A stretch of 34,231 nt of DNA from positions 1 through 34,231 of IMG/VR virus record IMGVR_UViG_3300031840_000845, one strand, 5' to 3'. Positions 28,587-34,231 of this stretch are shown piece by piece. The position numbers and the translations under genes were made by a program. Source of the stretch: a virus. How positions within the stretch are numbered: the stretch's first letter is position 1; the number at the start of each line of letters is the position of its first letter. The notes under the pieces were generated by a model. It saw only the letters and a program-made list of their open reading frames with translations, had not been told where the DNA came from and ran no database searches.

Positions 28587-31412
28587 TCAGTTTTTAATTT
28601 CTTTTTTGAATGAAAAATTGATGTCAATCTTTTTTCCGCTTCCCTTTGAAGTTAGTCGTAACTTGTATTTCTTCTTTGTTGTAGCATCTGAAAAAATGCT
28701 GTCTACGTTTTCGTCATCAGCAAAATATAGCTGCTGGATCGACGGTTTTAAATAAATATACTTTTGACAAGCTTTTGTATTTATTTTATTTTTTGGTGGA
28801 GTCATGTCAAAAAGACGTATAATTGGCTTAACAGCACCTTTTTCGTCTATTAGCTCAACCTCGTACACTGGACTGGGATTTGATATGTGGCCATGGCTGT
28901 CAATCGCCCTGAACGTGTAATAATATTTAGTATTTGGCAATATAGCTTCTTCAAACACCTCGCCATTAACTTCTTCATATAAAGAAAAATCTCTGTATGT
29001 GCTTGGCTTTTCTGCAATTCTAAATATCTGGAATCTCTTGACCGGGTCGTCTGAACCAAACTCGACTTTGCCATCTTCTAGTGGATTGCCAAAATCGTCA
29101 ACGACCAATTGGGCTCTCTTGATTCTATCAAATGCTTCCACATCGCTGTCTAAAATTATTGTAGGAACCTGTCTGTACCTATCGGATGCGCCAGTCATTA
29201 ATATTTTTAATCTATTGTTAACAGCACGGTAGGGCAAAATGTTGATGTCTGGTACGACAGGGGGCTTGTCTAATATAAGAATTTCCGGTGTGGAGAATAT
29301 CTTGTCCTCCAATAATACTATCGAAGGCTCAACAATTGTGTTGAACAAAGCAGTGTACTGTATTAGGTTTTCTTCTAAATTTTCGTGTATACCGTTTTGA
29401 TTTCCGATTGGGCCGTCCAGATCGACATATTCTACGGTTTGGACGCCCTCACTTGAAAGGGGTGGCACTACAACAGAACTTAAAGTTCTAGCTGCAGGCG
29501 TGTCTTCCGGTTGGCCCTGAGAGTCTAGCCACTGGTAGCGATATTTACTTCCAAACACAGCACGGTGAGCGTAAACGTGATACCGATATGTTGAATACGT
29601 TGCGTATTTTAGCTGTGTATCGACATATTTTACAATATCTAGCTCGGAAGTATTTGGAATTAATATGTTTTGTACAATGTCTTCTTGTCCGTTTGGCAGA
29701 ATTCGTATTTTTTCAATTCTATAAAACAAATCTTCTGTATAGGCAGGGACGCCCTCTAAAATGTCGCTGTATGACCTTGCATTGTCTATATAAGTTTGCA
29801 AAATTTTTGCTTTGAAAGCAGAGCCGAAAAGCTTTTTAAATATAACGTTTTCATCGCTGTCTAGATTTATGGGTTCTGTTGATCCGTCTCTAAACATTGA
29901 CATGTAGTTTCTTAAGTCACCATCAGAAAAATCTGCCGTTGCAAATGGCTGCTGCTCACCGTTGTAGACGCCGTTTTCTTCTGTTTGCCATCTGTCTAGC
30001 GTCTGTGCAATGCCAACAAACTTAAGCTCCTTTGTGGATAGATTAGAGTTAGCAATTGAATCGTCTTCCGAAGTTGACAAGTCTCCTAAATCAGTATCTT
30101 GAGAAAAAATAACGAAATCTTGTGCATCTAAAATTTTCCAAGCGTCCGAGTAACTTCCAATTGAACTTGGCGGTGTCACTGTATTTAGAATAACCTCGGA
30201 CATAAATTTTGTCAAGAACATCTTCTTCATTGTGTCCCCGAGTTCAGTATCTAGCTTTGCAGTGAATTCTAGTTCTGCATAGAAAGGAAAGTGCTTTTTG
30301 TACTGATCTACTTTGTTCAAAAGTTTTAATACTCTTGGCGAAAAGACCAGATTAGTCATAGACTTTTCCAACACAACTTGGTCGATAGAGGGCCCGCTTG
30401 GGGGCATCTGCGCCACATATTCATTGAAATAATCAGCGAATAAAGAGTCCGCATCAAACTTGTCAAAGCTTAAAGAAATAATTTTCTCCAAAATCTTACT
30501 ATGCTGTTGCGGCTTGTTCGGTGGCCAGTTGCCCATATAGCCAAACAGCGTAACTAGGGCTTCAAGCGGGTACTTTTTTAACAAATTTGTATAAACACTT
30601 TGTTGCTCCGCTGAACCGGGGGTTGCATTAAACCCAGAGTATTTTTGCATTTCTTCTACAATAGGAAATAACGAAAATAGACCTTCTTGATTTAGTTTGT
30701 TGTTTGTAAACAGCTTTAAAAATCCATACATGCTAGGTAAAGAGTTTTGGACTGGGTTGGGCCCACCAGATAGAACTCCAGTTGCTTTTTCAAAATTGCT
30801 ACTGTCTAGTCTTTCGTTGTAGTATGTTTTATAGTTTGCAAAAAAAGCTTTTCCAGTAGGCTGCTTGCTGTTTAGCTGTGCCGGGGTAAACGGGTTGATC
30901 GACTCGTGGTAATGGTCTGTAAAATCTTGATTTACTTTGACAATAGGGCTGTAAGTTGCGTCAGTTTGCTGGTCGACAACTCCGGTTTTTGTATAGTAAA
31001 TCCACCTTTTTAGTCTTTCTGCCGGGTAGTTATCGTCGATATTGTCGGTGGTAGCAGAAAATACAATTTTATATTTTTCTCGAACACTCTGGTCTTCCAG
31101 AGACATCTCGTCATTAGGCTGCGTGTCCGGAGGGCAGATCTCATAGTTTAGTGAGCGATCTCTGAAAACTTTTGGTGCAGTCCAATTATTAGAAAAAGCC
31201 AACTTTCCATTCTCGGATTCTCTAAAATCCCAATTTTTTCCTAAAACAACGCGCACTTTATCGCCAACGTGGTTAAAATAAACTGCATCATTTATTGTCT
31301 CTTGTGTGATTATAGACAACTTATCATTTTCGTCTCTAGGCGCAGCAAAATAAGCGTCAGAGTCGACGACAAATTTTTTCTTTCCTACTAATTCTGGTTG
31401 TTTTTCTGCCAT
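28587..31412 (-). CDS. Large virion structural protein with a fibronectin-like segment
   Basis: This protein has 941 residues, is soluble and charged. Much of it is helical (residues ~200-430), with a beta-rich later part. Around residues 770-860 a segment with VKRFQIFRIAEKPSTYRDFS, then LPNTKYYYTFRAIDSHGHIS and SPVYEVELID looks like a fibronectin type III or related Ig-like fold (paired strands, Y.Y.FRA.D..G..S). The C-terminus is Lys-rich (TSKGSGKKIDINFSFKKEI). Size, context and composition suggest a tail or baseplate protein. I cannot match it to a named T4 protein. It has the ACTA-N-TTAT motif 12 bases before ATG, and its neighbours are other structural genes. Confidence 0.72.
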   Translation of the reverse strand: MAEKQPELVGKKKFVVDSDAYFAAPRDENDKLSIITQETINDAVYFNHVGDKVRVVLGKNWDFRESENGKLAFSNNWTAPKVFRDRSLNYEICPPDTQPNDEMSLEDQSVREKYKIVFSATTDNIDDNYPAERLKRWIYYTKTGVVDQQTDATYSPIVKVNQDFTDHYHESINPFTPAQLNSKQPTGKAFFANYKTYYNERLDSSNFEKATGVLSGGPNPVQNSLPSMYGFLKLFTNNKLNQEGLFSLFPIVEEMQKYSGFNATPGSAEQQSVYTNLLKKYPLEALVTLFGYMGNWPPNKPQQHSKILEKIISLSFDKFDADSLFADYFNEYVAQMPPSGPSIDQVVLEKSMTNLVFSPRVLKLLNKVDQYKKHFPFYAELEFTAKLDTELGDTMKKMFLTKFMSEVILNTVTPPSSIGSYSDAWKILDAQDFVIFSQDTDLGDLSTSEDDSIANSNLSTKELKFVGIAQTLDRWQTEENGVYNGEQQPFATADFSDGDLRNYMSMFRDGSTEPINLDSDENVIFKKLFGSAFKAKILQTYIDNARSYSDILEGVPAYTEDLFYRIEKIRILPNGQEDIVQNILIPNTSELDIVKYVDTQLKYATYSTYRYHVYAHRAVFGSKYRYQWLDSQGQPEDTPAARTLSSVVVPPLSSEGVQTVEYVDLDGPIGNQNGIHENLEENLIQYTALFNTIVEPSIVLLEDKIFSTPEILILDKPPVVPDINILPYRAVNNRLKILMTGASDRYRQVPTIILDSDVEAFDRIKRAQLVVDDFGNPLEDGKVEFGSDDPVKRFQIFRIAEKPSTYRDFSLYEEVNGEVFEEAILPNTKYYYTFRAIDSHGHISNPSPVYEVELIDEKGAVKPIIRLFDMTPPKNKINTKACQKYIYLKPSIQQLYFADDENVDSIFSDATTKKKYKLRLTSKGSGKKIDINFSFKKEIKN

Positions 31413-31423
31413 TTTAATCTCTT

Positions 31424-31434
31424 CTATAACTAGT
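31424..31434 (-). promoter_or_regulatory. ACTA-N-TTAT motif, probable late promoter for the 941-residue protein gene
   Basis: The sense strand reads ACTAGTTATAG, 12 bases before the ATG at 31412. If transcription starts several bases after it, the leader is almost absent. AGAAGAGA overlaps the expected ribosome-site position. Confidence 0.45.
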
Positions 31435-31443
31435 ATTTAGCTG

Positions 31444-34230
31444 TTAATAGCCTCCACCACTGGATCCTCCACCACTGGACCCTCCTCCGGCGCCGCCTGT
31501 TGGCGTAGAAACTGGAAAGGTTGGGCCTGCGGGCTCTGATTCTGATTCTGACGTTTGCGTATTCGTGCTTTGCATGTTTTCTGCGCCAGCCCCCTGGAAG
31601 CCGCCACCAAAGTCAAAAGTCTGCCCAGTTGATTTTGCATACTCGTCCATTTTTTGTTCATTCTTTTCAGCCCAGAACGTGTTCTGTGCCACGTCATCTT
31701 GACTTGCAAATAAAGTCATCTGGTTTATCTGTTCAACTGCTGCAACGCCTGATATGGCTGCGCCGGGGGCCATCAAAAAATAGCTATCTAATATTGGAAG
31801 CCTTAAGTCTTTTGTAAGTCTTTCATCAAAATATGACATACGACAAAGCAACATTCCGTTTATATTATCTATGTCTTCTTTTGTTAGCAGCGACCAAGAC
31901 TCTTGATCATACTTGGCGTTGCCAGAGCTTCCTCTAAACACCTCTATTTTCATAGTTAAGTTTAGATTAAAGAAAAGATAGGTGTTATATGGCTCTGGAT
32001 TATTAGAGATGGCACGCCATGGTAGTGTCGCTATTTCTTCATCGACAAAATTTTTATGATTATTTCTGATAAACGGAAGCTTAAAATTATTCGGTAGATT
32101 TGGAATAAATTTTATACCGGCGGCATCAAAAACGTCACCCTGCGTTATTAGATTTATGTTATAAGCTTTTAATTTTTTAGTTGCTAGCTTGTCGTTGTTA
32201 CTAAAATTTTTGAAAAAAGTATTTGGCGCCACGTCGCCGTCGCTAAAATCTTGTATTTTATATTGGAACTGATAAAGACTTCCGATAGCTCCGAAAGGCG
32301 TGCTTACGATCGTTGCGCCAGCTTCTGGTATGTCAACAGAGACTGCTCCTGCCTCGCGTTCATTGCCCTCAGAGTCTTGAAAAAAACTGTCGTGTAAATC
32401 CACATCATGTGTCGTGATACCCAGTTTTTCGAAAAGTTCTTTGTATGTTTCTCTCAAGGTGTAGTCGCGACCGAGTTGCTCATAAGAGAACGGTGCGTCA
32501 AGTAAATCAGCGTTTTTTTCGTCCTCTTTGTTAAAGCTATAATTTAACAAAGCAACCAAAAGATTTTCAGCGCTCTCTGTATTAAAATCGTCTTGCATTG
32601 GCCGGTAAGAAAAATTATTACCTTGGACTCCGCTAGACAGTTCTATGACGGAAGGAGCAAGATAAGAATATCCAGTATCTGAAAGATATCTACTATCACT
32701 TTGTGCAGGTGGCTGGGCATTGTCTCCTTGGCCGGCTGATCCGATTTGAGAGTATGCGTCTATATTGTACTCTGACCCCTCTCCTTCTTGTGGCACAAGT
32801 GGCTTCAAAGAATACTTTGCTACTTCTGCTCTGCATCTTTCCACAAAATCTCCGGCGTTGACAACTTTTAAGGCCTGCCCTGCTGCGGCAGAGGAAGGGC
32901 TGCCGTCTAAAGAAAGATAATCTGAATATATTCTTTTGTTGCTTATCGCCTCATAAAGCTCTGCAGGGTGATCAAAAGTGTGCTCCTCGTATATTGTATG
33001 GTTTGCTTGAGAGATGAAGTTTTGAAGAAGCGACGTGCTATTGTGTCCTCCAGAATATGCAGAACTTGTAAACCCACCAGAAGTTTTTTTAAGCTTGTTG
33101 ATCTCCAATATAGCCTCTAGTTTTTTTACAAACAAAGAAATCAAGCCTAAAACGTTTTGTATGCCTTTTGGTGAGCCAGTTATGGGATCTAAAGAATTAG
33201 TTAAAGACAGTGAGTTTTCAAGCGCTATCATAAAATCAAGCTGTCCCTGAAAGATCTTCTGCACTTGTGAAACTAGCACAGGAACCGAAGTCCACGGTGT
33301 GGTTTCAGAAAACAGTTCGTAAGCTTTCAAAGCAAACTGTTGATCGTAGCTGTTATTTTTGTAGTATCTTTTAAATCTGGCTTTTGTAAATTCTTTTGCT
33401 TGATTGCTAGAAGTATGGGTAAAGCCGGCACTTGCAGGGTCTGTATACGAAGAAACCGCTAAATCATAGTATTTTTCCAACAATATTTTTGAATTTGACA
33501 GCTCTTTATACACTTCATATAAGAATTGATACGAGCCATCTTTAAAATTAACTTCTAGTCGGTATTGGTACATGCCCGCAGCTTTGCTGGCTACTTCATA
33601 ATCAGCGAACATAAAATATCTAATTTTGTTGTCATCGTCCGCAGATATGTTAATCGCTGTAAAAATAGAATCTTCTGTAATTTTTGCTGCAGCTGTTGAG
33701 CCATGCGGGCTAAGTGTTGCAACTAATTTAGACGGCTCTTCATAGGCCTCATCGTTTGCATAAACTTCTCTTGATTTACCAATGACGTATTCTTTGACCC
33801 TGTCTCTGTAGATCTTTAGTTCTAGAAAACTAGATCTAGACAAAATTTCTATCAGGTATTCAGAAAGCCCGGGCGTATCTGGATACAGTTGCGAATTATT
33901 TTTTAGGAGTTCTTCCATGTTGATAAAAAATATGCCACGAGCGATGCCGTCGATGTCACGAGTTAGATAAAGTTTTGAATACTCCGAATCATTGTCTATT
34001 ATAAACTCTCTTCTTTTTTCTTTTTGAAAGTGAAGTAATTGGGTATTTAATGGCGTGCTTTCCGGAATGAAATAGGGGCTTCTGCAAGCTTGAAGAAGTA
34101 GAGCTTTGTTTGGCTCGGGACTGTGCAGCACTCGGGACATATTTCTGAGGTGGAGAATGCCTATTATGTTATTGATGTCGGATTTGTATACGGGAAGTCG
34201 AGTGTGTTGCGATGCTTTGATGTACTGAAT
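31444..34230 (-). CDS. Large virion structural protein, 5' end missing and fused in frame to a foreign fragment
   Basis: The frame is open from the right edge (first full codon at 34230) to a stop at 31444. The nearest ATG gives 898 residues, but that Met (34140) lies inside a bacterial CNNM/CorC-like segment that runs to about 34009. The phage part begins near YLTRDIDGIARGIFFINMEE (first phage Met at 33918) and extends about 850 residues. It is soluble and mixed helical/beta, with no enzyme motif. Its end is Gly/Ser-rich (TGGAGGGSSGGGSSGGGY). Context suggests a tail or baseplate protein encoded directly before the 941-residue gene. Its true N-terminus is not in the window. Confidence 0.7.
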   Translation of the reverse strand: MQYIKASQHTRLPVYKSDINNIIGILHLRNMSRVLHSPEPNKALLLQACRSPYFIPESTPLNTQLLHFQKEKRREFIIDNDSEYSKLYLTRDIDGIARGIFFINMEELLKNNSQLYPDTPGLSEYLIEILSRSSFLELKIYRDRVKEYVIGKSREVYANDEAYEEPSKLVATLSPHGSTAAAKITEDSIFTAINISADDDNKIRYFMFADYEVASKAAGMYQYRLEVNFKDGSYQFLYEVYKELSNSKILLEKYYDLAVSSYTDPASAGFTHTSSNQAKEFTKARFKRYYKNNSYDQQFALKAYELFSETTPWTSVPVLVSQVQKIFQGQLDFMIALENSLSLTNSLDPITGSPKGIQNVLGLISLFVKKLEAILEINKLKKTSGGFTSSAYSGGHNSTSLLQNFISQANHTIYEEHTFDHPAELYEAISNKRIYSDYLSLDGSPSSAAAGQALKVVNAGDFVERCRAEVAKYSLKPLVPQEGEGSEYNIDAYSQIGSAGQGDNAQPPAQSDSRYLSDTGYSYLAPSVIELSSGVQGNNFSYRPMQDDFNTESAENLLVALLNYSFNKEDEKNADLLDAPFSYEQLGRDYTLRETYKELFEKLGITTHDVDLHDSFFQDSEGNEREAGAVSVDIPEAGATIVSTPFGAIGSLYQFQYKIQDFSDGDVAPNTFFKNFSNNDKLATKKLKAYNINLITQGDVFDAAGIKFIPNLPNNFKLPFIRNNHKNFVDEEIATLPWRAISNNPEPYNTYLFFNLNLTMKIEVFRGSSGNAKYDQESWSLLTKEDIDNINGMLLCRMSYFDERLTKDLRLPILDSYFLMAPGAAISGVAAVEQINQMTLFASQDDVAQNTFWAEKNEQKMDEYAKSTGQTFDFGGGFQGAGAENMQSTNTQTSESESEPAGPTFPVSTPTGGAGGGSSGGGSSGGGY
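31447..31497 (-). repeat. Gly/Ser-rich C-terminal tract of the large virion protein
   Basis: Short repeated GGN-GGN-TCC-AGT type codons encode GGAGGGSSGGGSSGGGY at the very end of the gene. It looks like a flexible tail. Confidence 0.7.
34009..34230 (-). pseudogene. Fragment of a CNNM/CorC-type (YfjD-like) CBS-domain protein at the right edge
   Basis: About 74 codons in the frame of the following virion gene encode SQHTRLPVYKSDINNIIGIL, HLRNMSRVL, SPYFIPESTPLNTQLLHFQK and EKRR. This is the order found in the CBS-pair region of bacterial CNNM/CorC/HlyC transporter-like proteins (H(S/T)RxPVY...NIIGILH, then YF(V/I)PE.TPL.TQL..FQK.KRR). The family normally continues with hydrophobic residues and VDEYG..GLVTLEDILEE. 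Here it stops after KRR and phage-like sequence follows. The closest remembered relatives are from gammaproteobacteria. Only the middle of the gene is present, and both ends are missing. Confidence 0.8.
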
Positions 34231-34231
34231 T

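Noticed and set aside
31437-31709. 90-residue minus-strand frame overlapping the end of the large virion gene
   Set aside because: It is an out-of-frame reading of the Gly/Ser-rich coding region, with no ribosome site and no independent conservation evidence.
34140-34140. ATG at 34140 as the true start of the large virion gene
   Set aside because: This Met lies within the CNNM/CorC-like segment (HLRNMSRVL), the frame is open upstream to the window edge, and no ribosome site precedes it.
1-34231. tRNA genes, CRISPR arrays, insertion sequences, integrase or attachment sites
   Set aside because: Reading the gaps, I found no cloverleaf-like segments, spaced direct repeats, transposase or integrase motifs. 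The gaps are mostly too short to hold them.

Overview
The window is part of the genome of a tailed, contractile-tailed (myovirus-type) bacteriophage with a T4-like core gene set, most like the uncultivated marine or aquatic T4-type phages. Every gene I can support lies on the minus strand, so transcription runs from the right edge to the left edge. Coding is dense: genes overlap or lie a few bases apart, and no gap reaches 300 bases. I see no tRNA gene, CRISPR array, insertion sequence or integrase.

Layout in the direction of transcription. (1) 34230-25178: five large virion proteins of the tail/baseplate type. These are a Gly/Ser-tailed protein, a 941-residue protein with a fibronectin-like segment, a 375-residue protein, and two 347/388-residue proteins that are C-terminal paralogs. 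(2) 25165-20525: a DNA recombination/replication block with a RuvC-type resolvase, a zinc-finger/TOPRIM primase, and one 1051-residue polypeptide joining the Mre11/SbcD (gp47) and Rad50/SbcC (gp46) halves. (3) 20495-19431: three small membrane proteins, possibly lysis-related. (4) 19434-16948: a zinc-ribbon protein, an unknown protein and the large terminase. (5) 16944-12081: portal, two unknown proteins, a DUF1360-like membrane protein, a 41-residue microprotein, the prohead protease and a small core-like protein. (6) 12091-5385: a ribosomal protein bS21 homolog, a decoration-like protein, a 1027-residue repeat fiber, an acidic scaffold and the major capsid protein. (7) 5236-1: a decoration-like protein, a Lys-rich basic protein, gp13/14/15-like neck and tail-completion proteins, and the tail sheath, which is cut by the left edge.

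Two promoter classes seem visible. Eight late-type transcription units are preceded by a shared sense-strand motif, ACTA-N-TTAT(a/t)a, 12-53 bases before the start codon. The recombination block instead has sigma70-like -35/-10 pairs. Two strong intrinsic terminators follow the major capsid gene and the decoration gene, and a third hairpin lies between the DUF1360 gene and the protease unit.

The most unexpected feature is at the right edge. The last ~222 bases encode, in frame with the first virion gene, a piece of a bacterial CNNM/CorC-type (YfjD-like) CBS-domain protein. It stops abruptly in an A/G-rich stretch near 34009, where phage-like sequence begins. This is either an assembly chimera at the contig end or a real host-phage junction. 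Other notable points are the single-chain SbcDC, the phage bS21, the Pro/Thr/Ala-rich linker in the portal, the EDLD repeats in the scaffold and the reshuffled T4 core gene order.
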